A DNA stretch of 64,000 bases from Sphingomonas metalli (GTDB lineage: Bacteria; Pseudomonadota; Alphaproteobacteria; Sphingomonadales; Sphingomonadaceae). Shown piece after piece: positions 1 through 9,724 of the stretch. Below the pieces are notes generated by a model. It did no database searches and had not been told where the DNA came from. It worked only from the letters and a program-made list of their open reading frames with translations. The stretch is from contig NZ_BMIH01000003.1 in assembly GCF_014641735.1 (NCBI RefSeq), forward strand, positions 248,001 through 312,000, given 5' to 3'. How positions within the stretch are numbered: the first letter of the stretch is position 1; each line of letters starts with the position of its first letter. Made by a program: the position numbers and the translations under genes.

Positions 1-548
1 GCCGCAAGCCCGAGGTGCTGGGCCGGCTCAAGGCGCTGGCGCGCTGGCGCGAACTGGAGGCGCAGGCCAAGGACCTGCCGCGCGGCCGGATCGTCAAGGA
101 CGAGACGCTGGGCGACCTCGCCGGCAATCCGCCGCGCAAGCAGGCCGATCTCGCCAAGGTGCGCGGCCTGTCGGCGACCTGGGCGGGGAACGACATCGGC
201 GCGCGGCTGATGGCGGCGATCGAGGCTGCGGTGCCGCTGTCCGCCGACGAACTGCCGCCCCGCGACGACCGCAAGCCGGGGCTGGGCAAGGACGGCGCGC
301 TGGTCGCCGATCTGCTGAAATTGCTCCTCAAGATTCGCGCGCGCGACATCGACGTGGCGTCGAAGCTGCTGGCGCGCAGCGAGGAGCTCGAGGCGCTCGC
401 GGCGGGCGTCCGCAAGGGACTGCCGATGCTCGAGGGATGGCGCTACGATCAGTTCGGGCGCGATGCCGTGGATCTGGTCGAGGGGCGGCTGGGTTTCACC
501 GTCAAGGCCGGACGGCTGATGATGACCCGAGCAGAGGAGCCTGCATGA
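1..548 (+). CDS. rnd: Ribonuclease D, C-terminal part (5' end outside window)
   Basis: The visible frame encodes the C-terminal HRDC region of RNase D, the 3'-5' exonuclease that trims tRNA and other structured RNA precursors in the cytoplasm. The segment RWRELEAQAKDLPRGRIVKD followed by a PPRKQADLAKVRGL stretch is the RNase D linker and first HRDC helices, and a second helical region follows (DLLKLLLKIRARDIDVASKL). The catalytic DEDD exonuclease domain must lie upstream of the window, so this entry is partial. The stop codon overlaps the ATG of the next gene (ATGA), which suggests translational coupling. Family is fairly clear from these C-terminal motifs; the exonuclease domain itself cannot be checked here. 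Confidence 0.85.
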   Translation, partial: RKPEVLGRLKALARWRELEAQAKDLPRGRIVKDETLGDLAGNPPRKQADLAKVRGLSATWAGNDIGARLMAAIEAAVPLSADELPPRDDRKPGLGKDGALVADLLKLLLKIRARDIDVASKLLARSEELEALAAGVRKGLPMLEGWRYDQFGRDAVDLVEGRLGFTVKAGRLMMTRAEEPA

Positions 549-847
549 CCACGGTCGCCACCTATGGCCTCACGGCCGCCGCGATGATCGCCGCTCTGGC
601 CGGCTGTGCGACGACGCCGCCGCCACGCGAGCCCGCCGGCCCCTGTCGGGTCGATGAGGCTGTACGCATGCGCTACGTCGGCACCCGCTTCCGCCTGCCG
701 ATGCGCGACGAGATGCGCTACGCGACCGACAGTCGCATCGCGCGCGTGATCCGCCCCGGCGACATCACGACGCAGGACTTCCGCGAGGACCGGCTGAACA
801 TCCTGGTCGATGATGCCAGGCGGGTCGAGGGCCTGCGCTGCGGGTGA
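545..847 (+). CDS. I78-family peptidase-inhibitor-like lipoprotein
   Basis: A 100-residue protein starting at the ATG that overlaps the rnd stop. Residues 1-20 form a short hydrophobic signal ending in ALAGC, a good lipobox, so the mature protein should be a lipoprotein anchored through Cys near residue 20. The C-terminal half (SRIARVIRPGDITTQDFRED, then RLNILVDDARRVEGLRCG) matches the compact peptidase inhibitor I78 fold, whose hallmark is a 'vRvirPG...T.DyreDRLNv' pattern. I78 proteins are thought to inhibit secreted serine proteases or protect envelope proteins; the target here is unknown. A longer upstream start in the same frame would place coding sequence inside rnd and is rejected because the lipobox would be buried. 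Confidence 0.72.
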   Translation: MTTVATYGLTAAAMIAALAGCATTPPPREPAGPCRVDEAVRMRYVGTRFRLPMRDEMRYATDSRIARVIRPGDITTQDFREDRLNILVDDARRVEGLRCG

Positions 848-873
848 TCGCAGCACCCGCCTGAGGTACGTCC

Positions 874-2373
874 CTATCCGATCAGCACCGGCTTGCGCGC
901 AAGCGCGGTCGCCAGAGCCGAGTGTCGCTTCTCCACCGTCTCGGCATAGAGCGACCGGTCCTCCGGTCGCAGGGCCAGCGCCACCGCATCGCCGTGGAGC
1001 GCGAGCGACGAACGGGTGAGCGGGCCCGCCAGCCCACCCGACAGCCGCTGGCCGAGCCGCATCGCCAGTCCCCAGTCGACCGCGCGGCGCAGCGCCTCGG
1101 GCGGGGCGAGGCGGGGGAGCGGCGCGGGATGGCCCATGCCGCCGCCCAGGCTGGTGAACAGCGCCTGCGCCAGCATCGCGCGCTCCTCCGCCTCGATCGC
1201 CACCCAATTGCCGTGGAGCGCGATTTCCAGGCCACGTTCCGCCCGGAACTCGGGATTGGCGCGCCAGCCCACATCGGCGAGGAGGCACGCGGCATGGCGG
1301 ATACGGCCATGGGAGGGCGCGTCGCTGGCAAAGAGCGGTGCGATCCACCGGTCGAGCAGGTCGCCATGTTCGGGAAAGCGGCCGAGCACCCGCCCCTCTT
1401 CGCGCGCGCCGACGATCAGCGGATCGAGCGCGCGCGTCTCCGCATCCATCGCCGCATAGAGCAGCCCTTCGCGCAGGCCATAGGCGGAGACGATCGTCGT
1501 GCGGCTCTCCAGCCGGCGCAGCAGCACGCCGAGCAGCGCGGCGGCATCGGCCAGCGTCGCGGTGCGGCCCGACGACAGGCCGGGGATCGCGCGCAACTGC
1601 GCCTTGTCGAGATGCGAGATGCTGCGGGCCAGCCGCGCGATCGCGGCGGGCTCCAGCGCATATTGGTGCGCGATCGGCAGCGGATAGACGTTGCGCACCA
1701 TGTCGAGCCGCGCCAGCGCCCGCCACGACCCGCCGACGAGGTACAGCGGCAGGCCCTTGCCGCGACCGGCCCAGCCGGCCTTCGCGATCAGCTTGCCGAC
1801 ATGGGCGTCGAGCGGCTTGCCGCGCATGCCGGCGATCCGCAGCACGCCGAGCGGGAAGGACACGCGATCCGCGATCCGGCCACCTGTTACCCGCACGAGC
1901 TCTAGGCTGCCGCCCCCCAGGTCGCCGACGATCCCGTCGGCATCGGGGATGCCCGACAGCACGCCATGGCCGGCACCCGCCGCCTCCTGCTCGCCGCTCA
2001 GGATCTCGACGGACAGGCCGAGCGCCTGCGCGGCCTCGATCAGGTCCCGGCCATTGGCAGCGTCGCGCACCGCGGCGGTGGCGACGGTGCGGACGGTCGC
2101 CACATCCATCTCGCGCACGACCGCGGCGAACCGGGCGAGCGCCTGCCGCGCCAGCGCCAGCGAGGCGGAGTCGATCGCGCCCGTCGCCGCCAGCCCTCGG
2201 CCGAGGCCCGCCATCACCTTCTCGTTGAACAGCACCGCGGGTAGCCGCGGATGCCCTTCATAGACGACGAGGCGCACCGAGTTGGAGCCGATGTCGATGA
2301 TCGCGACGCGGGCGCGATCGACGAGGGGCTCCGGTCGCGGCCCGGACGGGGACTTGCGCGGGAACAGGCTCAC
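874..2373 (-). CDS. ppx: Exopolyphosphatase / GppA-type phosphatase
   Basis: A 499-residue Ppx/GppA family enzyme that hydrolyses terminal phosphates from inorganic polyphosphate (or pppGpp). The N-terminal ASKHA-fold signature [15 protein letters not shown] lies near residues 26-40 and the second phosphate loop [13 protein letters not shown] near residue 150. The C-terminal half carries the HD-like helical domain ([20 protein letters not shown]). It is the last gene of the leftward run that includes ppk; its start overlaps the ppk stop by 4 bases (ATGA), so polyphosphate synthesis and breakdown are made from one transcript. Length agrees with the longer, two-domain Ppx type. Whether poly-P or pppGpp is the main substrate cannot be told from sequence. 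Confidence 0.93.
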   Translation of the reverse strand: MSLFPRKSPSGPRPEPLVDRARVAIIDIGSNSVRLVVYEGHPRLPAVLFNEKVMAGLGRGLAATGAIDSASLALARQALARFAAVVREMDVATVRTVATAAVRDAANGRDLIEAAQALGLSVEILSGEQEAAGAGHGVLSGIPDADGIVGDLGGGSLELVRVTGGRIADRVSFPLGVLRIAGMRGKPLDAHVGKLIAKAGWAGRGKGLPLYLVGGSWRALARLDMVRNVYPLPIAHQYALEPAAIARLARSISHLDKAQLRAIPGLSSGRTATLADAAALLGVLLRRLESRTTIVSAYGLREGLLYAAMDAETRALDPLIVGAREEGRVLGRFPEHGDLLDRWIAPLFASDAPSHGRIRHAACLLADVGWRANPEFRAERGLEIALHGNWVAIEAEERAMLAQALFTSLGGGMGHPAPLPRLAPPEALRRAVDWGLAMRLGQRLSGGLAGPLTRSSLALHGDAVALALRPEDRSLYAETVEKRHSALATALARKPVLIG

Positions 2374-4526
2374 GAAATCGTCCGCAGCAACAGTGTCGGC
2401 ACCTTCTCCAGCGCCGCGCCGCGGCCCGACAGCGACGGATTGGTCATGAAGTAGCGGTGGAGGTTGAAAGGCCGTTCGCCGGGGATCACACGGACATATT
2501 CCCCGTCCGGCCCCAGGATCCAGCTCTGCTCGTCGTCCAGGAGGTTGGCCACCATCACCTGGTCGAGGATCTGGTCGTGGACGGTGGGATTGGTGATCGG
2601 CAGCATATATTCGACGCGCCGGTCGAAGTTGCGCGGCATCCAGTCGGCCGAGGAGATGAACAGCTTCGCGCCGTCGTTCGGCAGCGCCTTGCCGTTGCCG
2701 AACGCCCAGATGCGGCTGTGCTCCAGATAGCGGCCGACGATCGACTTCACCCGGATATTCTCCGACAGGCCGGTCACCTGCGGGCGCAGGCAGCAGATGC
2801 CGCGGATGATCAGGTCGATCTGCACCCCGGCGCCGCTCGCCTCGTAGAGCTTGTCGATGATCTGCGCGTCGACCAGCGAGTTCATCTTGGCCCAGATCGC
2901 CGCGGGCCGCCCGGCACGCGCATGGGCGATCTCGTCGTCGATCAGCCGGGTCAGCCGCTGGCGCAGGTCGAGCGGCGACAGGCCGATGCAGTTCATGTCG
3001 CGCGGTTCGACATAGCCGGTGATGTAGTTGAACATCTGCGCCGCATCGCGCCCGATCGCCTGATCGGCGGTGAAGTAGCTGAGGTCGGTATAGATGCGCG
3101 CGGTGACGGGGTGGTAGTTGCCCGTTCCGAAATGGCAGTAGGTGCGCACGCTGCCATTCTCGCGGCGAACCACCATCGACACCTTGGCATGTGTCTTCCA
3201 GTCGATGAAGCCGTACACGACCTGCACCCCGGCGCGCTCCAGCTGCGAGGCCCAGAGGAGGTTCTGCTCCTCGTCGAAGCGCGCCTTCAGCTCGACCACC
3301 GCGGTCACCGACTTGCCCGCCTCGGCCGCGGCGACCAGCGCCGCGATCACCGCCGACTGCTTGCCCGCGCGATAGAGGGTCTGCTTGATCGCGATCACAT
3401 CCGGATCGGCCGCCGCCTGCTTCAGGAAGGCGATCACCACCTCGAACGTCTCATAGGGGTGGTGGACGACGATGTCCTTGGCGCGGATCGCGGCGAAGCA
3501 GTCGCCGTCGAACTCGCGGATGCGTTCGGGGAAGCGCGGGGTGAGCGGCGGGAACTTCAGGTCCGGCCGGTCCTCGTCGACCAGCATCGCGAGGTCGGCG
3601 ATCCCGAGCAGCTGGCCGCTCTCGGTGATGATCGCCTCGGCCCCGCCCAGCTCGCTCTTCAGCAGCGCGGCGAGCGGATCGGGCATGCCCGTCTCCAGCT
3701 CCAGCCGGATCACCCGTCCCCGCCGGCGGCGCTTGATCGCCTTGGCGAAGTAGCGGACCAGGTCCTCCGCCTCTTCCTCGATCTCGATGTCGCTGTCGCG
3801 CAGCACCCGGAAGGCCGCGGCGCCATGGACGACATAGCCGGGGAAGATCAGCGACGCGAAGCGCTTCACCACCGCCTCCACCGACACATAGCGTGCCTCC
3901 GTGCCCGGCAGGCGAACGAAGCGCGGCGTCGTCGCGGGCAGCATCAGCACCTCGCGGATCGGCTCGCCGTCGGCGATCCGCTCGAGGTCGAAGATGATCG
4001 ACAGCCCCTTGTTCGGAATGAAGGGAAAGGGGTGCGCGGGATCGAGCGCCTGCGGGGTCAGCGTCGGGAAGATCTGGTCGCGAAAATGATCCTCCAGCCA
4101 GCCACGCGCCGCCTCGTCCACGCCGTCGCGGCGCAGCACCCAGATGCCCGCCTCGTCGAGCAGGTTGCGCAGGTCGGCCCAGATATGCTGCTGGCTCTCC
4201 ATCAGCCGGTCCGCCTCGGCGACGATGCCGGCGAGCTGCTGGCCCGGGGTCAGGCCGTCGACGGAGCGGCGATCGACGTCCTGCGACTGCTGGCCCTTGA
4301 GCCCGGCGACGCGGACCATGAAGAATTCGTCGAGGTTCGACCCGCAGATCGACAGGAAGCGCAACCGTTCGAGCAGCGGGTGCGAATCGTTGCACGCCTC
4401 CTCCAGCACGCGGCGGTTGAAGGCGAGCCAGGACAGCTCGCGATTGAAGTAGCGGTCGTTCGGCTCGGGCGCGCTGGCATCGTCCTCCGGCTGGGCGAGC
4501 GGGGCGATGTGGGCGGGGCGGGTCAT
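2370..4526 (-). CDS. ppk: Polyphosphate kinase 1
   Basis: A 718-residue PPK1, which reversibly polymerises the gamma phosphate of ATP into inorganic polyphosphate at the membrane face of the cytoplasm. The N-terminal domain begins with [20 protein letters not shown], typical of the family. The catalytic part contains [16 protein letters not shown] and [20 protein letters not shown], which hold the two conserved histidines (one is the phosphorylated residue). The start at 4526 is chosen because its ATG overlaps the hdaA stop (ATGA) and the protein then has the usual short N-terminal tail; an upstream in-frame ATG at 4613 would invade hdaA. It sits between hdaA and ppx, an order common in sphingomonads. 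Confidence 0.95.
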   Translation of the reverse strand: MTRPAHIAPLAQPEDDASAPEPNDRYFNRELSWLAFNRRVLEEACNDSHPLLERLRFLSICGSNLDEFFMVRVAGLKGQQSQDVDRRSVDGLTPGQQLAGIVAEADRLMESQQHIWADLRNLLDEAGIWVLRRDGVDEAARGWLEDHFRDQIFPTLTPQALDPAHPFPFIPNKGLSIIFDLERIADGEPIREVLMLPATTPRFVRLPGTEARYVSVEAVVKRFASLIFPGYVVHGAAAFRVLRDSDIEIEEEAEDLVRYFAKAIKRRRRGRVIRLELETGMPDPLAALLKSELGGAEAIITESGQLLGIADLAMLVDEDRPDLKFPPLTPRFPERIREFDGDCFAAIRAKDIVVHHPYETFEVVIAFLKQAAADPDVIAIKQTLYRAGKQSAVIAALVAAAEAGKSVTAVVELKARFDEEQNLLWASQLERAGVQVVYGFIDWKTHAKVSMVVRRENGSVRTYCHFGTGNYHPVTARIYTDLSYFTADQAIGRDAAQMFNYITGYVEPRDMNCIGLSPLDLRQRLTRLIDDEIAHARAGRPAAIWAKMNSLVDAQIIDKLYEASGAGVQIDLIIRGICCLRPQVTGLSENIRVKSIVGRYLEHSRIWAFGNGKALPNDGAKLFISSADWMPRNFDRRVEYMLPITNPTVHDQILDQVMVANLLDDEQSWILGPDGEYVRVIPGERPFNLHRYFMTNPSLSGRGAALEKVPTLLLRTIS

Positions 4527-5143
4527 GCGTCCTCCGGTAGGCCGGTCAGGAAGCCGGCTTCGATCAGCAAGGTTCGGGCCAGCGGAATTGTCAGACGACG
4601 GCGACGTTCCCATGACAGTCGGTCGAGGGCGATCGCGATCGCCTCGATCCGGGCGTGCGTGCGCTCAACGCGCGCGACCAGCCATTCGACCAGATCGGGG
4701 GGCGCGGGCAGGCCGCGGCGTTCCAGATGCCGTGCGATCAGCGCGCGCGACAGAGCATCGTCGGGCGCGCCGATCGCCGCATGCGGGCTCGCTGCCAGGC
4801 GGGTCCGCAGGTCGGGCAGCGACACCGGCCAGGCCGGCGGCAGGGCATCGGCGACGATCAGCAGCGGCTGAGCGTCTTCCTGCGCGCGGTTCCAGGCGTG
4901 GAACAGCTCGACCTCCGGCACCGTCGCGGCATCGTCGATCACCCGGGCGCCGCTCTGCCGCGCGAACAGTCCCGCCAGCAGCGAGCGGCCGCTGCGGGCC
5001 GGGCCGGTCAGCAATGCGGAGCGGACCGGCCAGTCCCGCCAGCCCTCCAGGGTGCGGACCGCCGCCTCGTTCGATGCGGTGAGCAGGAAGGCCTCGTCGC
5101 GCGGGTCGGTCGGCCAACCAAGAGGCAAGGCCATCTGGTTCAT
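4523..5143 (-). CDS. hdaA: HdaA, DnaA-related regulator of replication initiation
   Basis: A 206-residue DnaA-ATPase-like protein without the DnaA N-terminal and DNA-binding domains. It begins [11 protein letters not shown], a short clamp-binding type N-terminus (QMALPL resembles the QxxLPL beta-clamp motif), followed by the P-loop region [18 protein letters not shown] in which the usual Lys is Arg. HdaA works with the DNA polymerase clamp to convert DnaA-ATP to DnaA-ADP and so prevents re-initiation. The AAA lid helices are in the C-terminal third ([20 protein letters not shown]). Both ends overlap neighbours by ATGA, indicating a tightly coupled operon with the envelope protein upstream and ppk downstream. 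The altered Walker A lysine is worth noting because Hda normally binds ADP. Confidence 0.85.
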   Translation of the reverse strand: MNQMALPLGWPTDPRDEAFLLTASNEAAVRTLEGWRDWPVRSALLTGPARSGRSLLAGLFARQSGARVIDDAATVPEVELFHAWNRAQEDAQPLLIVADALPPAWPVSLPDLRTRLAASPHAAIGAPDDALSRALIARHLERRGLPAPPDLVEWLVARVERTHARIEAIAIALDRLSWERRRRLTIPLARTLLIEAGFLTGLPEDA

Positions 5144-6348
5144 CCGGCCGGCGCCGCGGGCTCGCTGCGGCGGATGCGCAGCGTCGTTCCGGAGACCGCG
5201 ACCTGATAGCCCCGCGCCTCCAGCGCCGCCTGGAGTGCGGCGAGATCGCCATCGGTGACGACGCGCATCAGCGAGACCCCGCCCAGCGCCAGGCTGGTCG
5301 TCGCGACGGAGCGGACGCCGGGGATGGCGCGAACCAGCGCCTCGCTGTTGGCGACGCTCGACACGCCGGGCGTATCGTACTGGATCGTCAGGGTGGTGCC
5401 GGTCGACACCGCGACCTCGCCGCTCTCCCCCTCGACCGGCGCCGCCTCGGGTTCCGGCGTCGGCGTGGCATCGGGATCGGGCGGCGGCGTGAGCGCCTGG
5501 TCGGGCGCGAGCCGACCCTGCCGCAGCGCCTGCTGGTAGAGGCCGTCGAGCCGCGCCACGCCGACGTCGAGCAGCTGTGCGATCCCCTCGGCACTGCCGA
5601 CCCGCAGGGTGAAGCGGCCGAGCAGCGTGTCGTCCGGCCCGTGCCGCGCCTCGAACACGCCGATCACCGGCCCGCCCGGCCACTGGCGATAGAGGCGCAC
5701 GGCCGGGATCAGCACGTCGGCCGCGCCATATTGGTCGAGGATCCGCCGCCACCAGCCACGTCCCGGACGCGAAACCTGGCCCGCGTTGAGCAGCAGGGGA
5801 TCGGCGCCCGTACCGGCGGGCCGGACATAGTCGATGCTGCTGTTGCCCGTGCGGAACCGGGCCCAGGCCTGCTGCCACTCACTGCGCGCCTCGAACACCT
5901 GGCCGACGCCCGCAGACCATTGCAGCGGCACCACCAGCATCGGCACCGAGCGACCCTGATCGGGTGCGATGCCCAGGATCGCGCCGGCCCGCGTCCGGTC
6001 GAACAGGACGCCCAGCCGGGCGATGTAGCGGGTCGGCCCGATCTGCTCGTTCTCGACGACGATGCCGGAGACGAGCTGGTCGAGCGTCGCATCCGAAAGG
6101 AGCGCGCCGCCCCCGCCCAGCCGCTTCGACAATTGCACCCACGCCTTGCGCTGCGCCAGCCGCCAGCCGCCGAGCCGCGCGGCCTCGGCGGTCTTGCCGC
6201 CGACATCGACCGTCAGCCCGCTGACCTCGAAGGCGCCGCCGCCATCGACCGGGGCGACGCCGCGGCCGGCCCCCTCGATCTGGGCGAGCACGGCCGTGCC
6301 GGCCAACAGGGCCGCGGCGGCGGCGAGAACGATCGACGGGCGAGCCAT
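5140..6348 (-). CDS. Exported protein of unknown function (DUF2066-like / HMA-like C-terminus)
   Basis: A 402-residue protein with a clear signal peptide (RPSIVLAAAAALLAGTAVLAQ) and therefore likely periplasmic. The central region (residues about 30-300) has an alternating strand-helix pattern with a conserved-looking block WRLAQRKAWVQLSKRLGG, reminiscent of DUF2066 proteins. A Pro/Asp-rich linker (PPPDPDATPTPEPEAAP) separates a C-terminal ferredoxin-like module (TLTIQYDTPGVSSVANSEAL) that resembles heavy-metal-associated folds but has no CxxC. Start chosen at the ATG directly before the signal peptide; an in-frame ATG 60 bases upstream would add residues before it. First gene of the leftward hdaA-ppk-ppx run and divergent from purM. 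The function is not known; the family call is tentative. Confidence 0.72.
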   Translation of the reverse strand: MARPSIVLAAAAALLAGTAVLAQIEGAGRGVAPVDGGGAFEVSGLTVDVGGKTAEAARLGGWRLAQRKAWVQLSKRLGGGGALLSDATLDQLVSGIVVENEQIGPTRYIARLGVLFDRTRAGAILGIAPDQGRSVPMLVVPLQWSAGVGQVFEARSEWQQAWARFRTGNSSIDYVRPAGTGADPLLLNAGQVSRPGRGWWRRILDQYGAADVLIPAVRLYRQWPGGPVIGVFEARHGPDDTLLGRFTLRVGSAEGIAQLLDVGVARLDGLYQQALRQGRLAPDQALTPPPDPDATPTPEPEAAPVEGESGEVAVSTGTTLTIQYDTPGVSSVANSEALVRAIPGVRSVATTSLALGGVSLMRVVTDGDLAALQAALEARGYQVAVSGTTLRIRRSEPAAPAG

Positions 6349-6410
6349 GCAATCCCGCTTTTGCAGAAGCGGGCGTGGAAATCCAAGCGCGATATGGCTA
6401 GTCGACACGC

Positions 6411-7520
6411 ATGAGCGAGACAGAGCAGCCGTCCTCCACCCCCTATACCTATGCCGATGCCGGCGTATCGATCGCCGCGGGCAATGCGCTGGTGCGCGCC
6501 ATCGCCCCCCTCGCCCGGTCGACGCGGCGGCCCGGGGCGGACGCCGATCTAGGCGGCTTCGGCGGCATCTTCGACCTGAAGGCGGCGGGGTTCACGGATC
6601 CCCTGCTGGTCGCCGCCAATGACGGCGTCGGCACCAAGCTGAAGCTGGCGATCGAGTGGGACCGGCACGAGGGGGTGGGCGTCGATCTGGTCGCGATGTG
6701 CGCCAACGACCTGATCGTCCAGGGCGCCGAGCCCCTGTTCTTTCTCGACTATTATGCCAGCGGCAAGCTGGAGGCGGGGGTCGCCGAGCGGGTCGTGGCC
6801 TCGATCGCGGAGGGCTGCCGGCAGGCGGGCTGCGCGCTGATCGGCGGCGAGACGGCGGAGATGCCGGGCATGTACGCACCGGGCGACTATGATCTTGCCG
6901 GCTTCTGCGTCGGCGCGGTCGAACGCGACCGGCTGCTGACGGGCGACAGGATCGCGGCGGGCGACGTGATCCTCGGTCTCGCCTCGTCGGGGGTCCATTC
7001 CAACGGCTTCTCGCTGGTTCGCCGACTCGCCGCCGACAAGGGCTGGCGGCTCGACCGGCCGGCTCTGTTCGACCAGGACCGACTGTTGATCGACGCGCTG
7101 ATGGCGCCGACCCGCATCTATGTCGCCAGCCTGTTGCCGCTGCTGCGCGAAGGGGCGATCCACGGACTGGCGCATATCACCGGCGGCGGCCTGCTGGAGA
7201 ATGTGCCGCGGGTGCTGCCGGTCGAGACGCATGCGGTGATCGATGCCGATGCGTGGCCGCTGCCACGGGTGATGGCCTTCCTGCAGGCGCAGGGGCAGAT
7301 CGAGCCCGAGGAGATGGCGCGCACCTTCAACACCGGCATCGGGATGGTCGCGATCGTCGCCGAAGCCGAAGCGTCGCGCGTTGCGGCGGCGCTGGAAGCC
7401 GCGGGCGAGACGGTCTTCGCGATCGGGCGGGTCGAGGCCGGCGCGCGCGGCTGCACCGTGCGCGGCGCGACCGAGACCTGGAGCGCGCGGGCGGACTGGA
7501 CGGCGACCCATCACGCATGA
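6411..7520 (+). CDS. purM: Phosphoribosylformylglycinamidine cyclo-ligase (AIR synthetase)
   Basis: A 369-residue PurM that closes the imidazole ring in purine synthesis (FGAM + ATP to AIR). Hallmark segments are visible: [18 protein letters not shown] at the N-terminus, [35 protein letters not shown] (ATP/phosphate binding), and [36 protein letters not shown] is the later conserved loop and [11 protein letters not shown] closes the core. Length is slightly above the usual 345 residues owing to the N- and C-terminal tails. It forms an operon with purN through an ATGA overlap. The start lies 62 bases from the divergent exported-protein gene, so both promoters must share that short gap. Confidence 0.97.
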   Translation: MSETEQPSSTPYTYADAGVSIAAGNALVRAIAPLARSTRRPGADADLGGFGGIFDLKAAGFTDPLLVAANDGVGTKLKLAIEWDRHEGVGVDLVAMCANDLIVQGAEPLFFLDYYASGKLEAGVAERVVASIAEGCRQAGCALIGGETAEMPGMYAPGDYDLAGFCVGAVERDRLLTGDRIAAGDVILGLASSGVHSNGFSLVRRLAADKGWRLDRPALFDQDRLLIDALMAPTRIYVASLLPLLREGAIHGLAHITGGGLLENVPRVLPVETHAVIDADAWPLPRVMAFLQAQGQIEPEEMARTFNTGIGMVAIVAEAEASRVAAALEAAGETVFAIGRVEAGARGCTVRGATETWSARADWTATHHA

Positions 7521-8104
7521 CGCGGGTCGGCATCCTCCTGTCAGGGCGCGGCTCGAACATGCAGGCGCTGGTCGAGCGGGCGCGGGGCTATGAGGTCGCG
7601 CTGGTCGCGTCGGACAAGCCGGACGCGGCCGGCATCGCCTGGGCCAGGGCGCGCGGGCTGAACACCTTCGCGCTCTCGCCCAAGGGCATCGGCAAGCCCG
7701 CCTATGAGGCGGCGCTGGATGCGGCGCTGCGCGACGCGGGGGTCGAGGTGATCGCGCTGGCGGGCTATATGCGGCTGCTGTCGGACGATTTCGTCGCGCG
7801 CTGGCGGGGGCGGATCGTCAACATCCACCCCTCGCTCCTGCCGAAGTACAAGGGACTCGACACGCATGCGCGTGCGATCGCGGCGAAGGATGCAGCGGGT
7901 GGCTGTTCGGTCCACATCGTCACCGAGGAGCTGGACGGCGGCGCGGTGCTCGGGCAGACGGCGGTGCCGATCCTGCCCGGCGACACGGCGGAGACGCTCG
8001 CCGCCCGCGTCCTCGAGGCCGAACATGCGTTATACCCGCATATCCTGACGGAGTTCGTGGCCGATGAGCGAAATCGTGGCGTCCCCCCTGTCGCGCGTGC
8101 GTGA
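7517..8104 (+). CDS. purN: Phosphoribosylglycinamide formyltransferase (GART)
   Basis: A 195-residue PurN that transfers a formyl group from 10-formyl-THF to GAR, the third purine step. The N-terminal phosphate loop [15 protein letters not shown] (residues about 6-20), the catalytic region [20 protein letters not shown] followed by [14 protein letters not shown], and the later [15 protein letters not shown] segment are all present; they hold the catalytic Asn/His/Asp triad. The ATG overlaps the purM stop codon (ATGA), so the two purine genes are coupled although they catalyse non-consecutive steps. The last 41 bases overlap the ATG start proposed for the following YjbR-like gene. Confidence 0.96.
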   Translation: MTRVGILLSGRGSNMQALVERARGYEVALVASDKPDAAGIAWARARGLNTFALSPKGIGKPAYEAALDAALRDAGVEVIALAGYMRLLSDDFVARWRGRIVNIHPSLLPKYKGLDTHARAIAAKDAAGGCSVHIVTEELDGGAVLGQTAVPILPGDTAETLAARVLEAEHALYPHILTEFVADERNRGVPPVARA

Positions 8105-8435
8105 GATCGCGCTGCTCCTGCCGGAGACGGAGGAGCGGACCAGTCATGGCCAGCCGACCTTCTTCGTCGCCGGCCGCCAGTTCGCCCAGCTGCGCGACGA
8201 TCATCACGGCGACGGGCGCACCGTGGTGTGCGTGAAGACGAGCGGCAGCGACGAGCAGGCGATGCTGCTCGACGGAGCGCCCTCCACCTATAGCCGTCCC
8301 GCCTATCTGGGGCCGGCGGGCTGGGTGGCGATCGACCTGGCTGGTGACCCCGACTGGGCGCTGGTGGAGGATCGGATCGCACGAAGCTGGGAACTGGCGG
8401 CGCCCGCGCGGCTGCTGGAGGCGGGCGGGCGATGA
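8064..8435 (+). CDS. MmcQ/YjbR-family protein
   Basis: A 123-residue protein of the MmcQ/YjbR fold (CyaY-like alpha/beta, annotated as DNA-binding in some databases). Characteristic segments are ALLLPETEERTSHGQPTFFV near the N-terminus and a C-terminal GWVAIDLAGDPDWALVEDRI helix pair that fits the 'W..v.L......l..Li..Sy' family signature. The ATG at 8064 makes it overlap purN by 41 bases; a GTG shortly downstream could be the true start, leaving the conserved core intact. No enzymatic function is established for the family. Its stop overlaps the start of the following membrane protein gene. Confidence 0.75.
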   Translation: MSEIVASPLSRVREIALLLPETEERTSHGQPTFFVAGRQFAQLRDDHHGDGRTVVCVKTSGSDEQAMLLDGAPSTYSRPAYLGPAGWVAIDLAGDPDWALVEDRIARSWELAAPARLLEAGGR

Positions 8436-9013
8436 GCGAGACGCCGGATCAGGCCACCCGCCGCCGCTGGGTCAGCCTGGCCGAGGCGGTGGCCGTCGCC
8501 GGGCTGGTGATCGGCGCGCTGACCCTGTGGCTCAGCTGGTCCGACAAGCGCGACGAGCGGATCGACAAGGCCAGCGAGCAGGCCAGCGCCGCGCGCGAGC
8601 GGGCGCGGGTGGAGCTGGTCGCCTCGGTCGAGGATGGCGGCCGGACGCTGACGTTGAAGGACGAGCGCCACGACCTGTCCGACGCGGCGATCAGCTTCCC
8701 CGGAGCGCTGGGCGTCGAGACCCAGCGCCCGCCCGGCGATCCCGCGATCGATGCGGGATGGTTCGAGGAACCGCTGCTCAAGGCGACCGACGGCGGAGCC
8801 GATCGCCGCACCGGCCGGCTGCCGGTGCTGATCCGCCTGCGCTATTGGGACGGGGATACCGAGCGATCGAGCAGCGGGATCTACGACATCGTCTGGCGGA
8901 CCGAAGGACGCCTGCTGCGCGGACGCACGGTGCGGATGGAAGGCTTGCGGCTGCGCGCGCGAGGCGGGGATCAGGCGGCGCTGGATGCAGCGTGGTTGCG
9001 GGTGAAGCCTTAA
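8432..9013 (+). CDS. Hypothetical single-span membrane protein
   Basis: A 193-residue protein I cannot assign to a family. Residues about 14-33 (SLAEAVAVAGLVIGALTLWL) form one transmembrane helix near the N-terminus, followed by a charged helix (KRDERIDKASEQASAARERA) with coiled-coil character. The C-terminal part has a beta-rich periodicity (VLIRLRYWDGDTERSSSG, YDIVWRTEGRLLRGRTV). Its ATG overlaps the preceding stop (ATGA), so it is the last gene of the purM-purN transcript. The topology suggests a small anchored protein with a soluble domain; no function should be inferred. Confidence 0.7.
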   Translation: MSETPDQATRRRWVSLAEAVAVAGLVIGALTLWLSWSDKRDERIDKASEQASAARERARVELVASVEDGGRTLTLKDERHDLSDAAISFPGALGVETQRPPGDPAIDAGWFEEPLLKATDGGADRRTGRLPVLIRLRYWDGDTERSSSGIYDIVWRTEGRLLRGRTVRMEGLRLRARGGDQAALDAAWLRVKP

Positions 9014-9050
9014 CCGCTGACGTTGCGTAGGCAGCGAGGAAGGACAGGGC

Positions 9051-9125
9051 TTCGACAAGCTCAGCACGAACGGTTTGGGAGTGGGTTGGCGCGCCCTCTC
9101 ACCCGTTCGCCCTGAGCCTGTCGAA
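9051..9125. repeat. Dispersed dyad repeat, family 1, copy A
   Basis: Two 23-base arms face each other: 9051-9073 (TTCGACAAGCTCAGCACGAA then CGG) and 9103-9125 (CCGTTCGCCCTGAGCCTGTC then GAA), separated by about 30 bases. They can fold into a long hairpin. The same arm sequence recurs at 61984-62073, at 63829-63851 and, decayed, at 25177-25231. It fills the gap between the convergent genes ending at 9013 and 9203 and could act as a bidirectional transcription end. Confidence 0.85.
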
Positions 9126-9202
9126 GGGCTGCTTTCCTCCGGGCGCCACGCTGGTGGCGAAGAAGAACAGCTCAGCACCAACGGGAGGGCGGGTGGCGCA
9201 CC

Positions 9203-9724
9203 TCACAACTCCAGCGCGTAGACGAAATCGTCGTGGAGCGTGGCCCCGACCTTGAACCGCCGCTCCGCGATGGCGACGAACCCCTCGCGCTCGTAGAAGC
9301 GCCTCGCCCGCAAGTTGCCGGCGAACACGCCGAGCAGCATCCGTCGCGCGCCCCGATTCCTCGCATCGGCCACTGCCTGCGCGAGCAGCGCCGCGCCGAG
9401 GCCGGTGCCGTGCATCGTCGACAGCGCATAGATACGGCGCAGTTCGATATCGCCCGGGCGGGTCTCCCCCACCTCGTCGGGCGGGGTCAACAGCGTGTAG
9501 CCGACCGGCGCGCCGCCACGGATATGTTCGGCCAGCGTCAGCACGGCCGCGTCATCCGCGGCCCAGCGCGCGAAGACGTCTGCGCTACTCTTGCCGGCAA
9601 GATGGGCGAGGATGTCCGGGCCGGCCAGCACCCCGGCGAAGGTCGCGAGGAAACAGGCCTGCGCGACCAGGGCGACCGCGGCGGCATCGTCGACCGACGC
9701 CTGCCGCAGCCGCCAGTCGGGCAT
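9203..9724 (-). CDS. GNAT-family N-acetyltransferase
   Basis: A 173-residue single-domain GNAT. The acetyl-CoA binding motif A is IYALSTMHGTGLGAALLAQA (residues about 96-115; the R/Q-x-x-G-x-G/A loop appears as HGTGLG), followed by motif B GVFAGNLRARRFYEREGFV, which includes the conserved N..A..FYE..GF pattern. The acceptor substrate is unknown. The start codon overlaps the ndk stop by one base (TGATG), so it is co-transcribed downstream of ndk. Confidence 0.88.
   Translation of the reverse strand: MPDWRLRQASVDDAAAVALVAQACFLATFAGVLAGPDILAHLAGKSSADVFARWAADDAAVLTLAEHIRGGAPVGYTLLTPPDEVGETRPGDIELRRIYALSTMHGTGLGAALLAQAVADARNRGARRMLLGVFAGNLRARRFYEREGFVAIAERRFKVGATLHDDFVYALEL

Noticed and set aside
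2457..4871. An 804-codon open frame on the strand opposite ppk
   Set aside because: Antisense shadow of a GC-rich gene; ppk has full family motifs and the antisense product has no recognisable domain.
9014..9202. Short coding frames in the GNAT/membrane-protein gap
   Set aside because: The gap is taken up by the family 1 dyad repeat; no ribosome site or family match.
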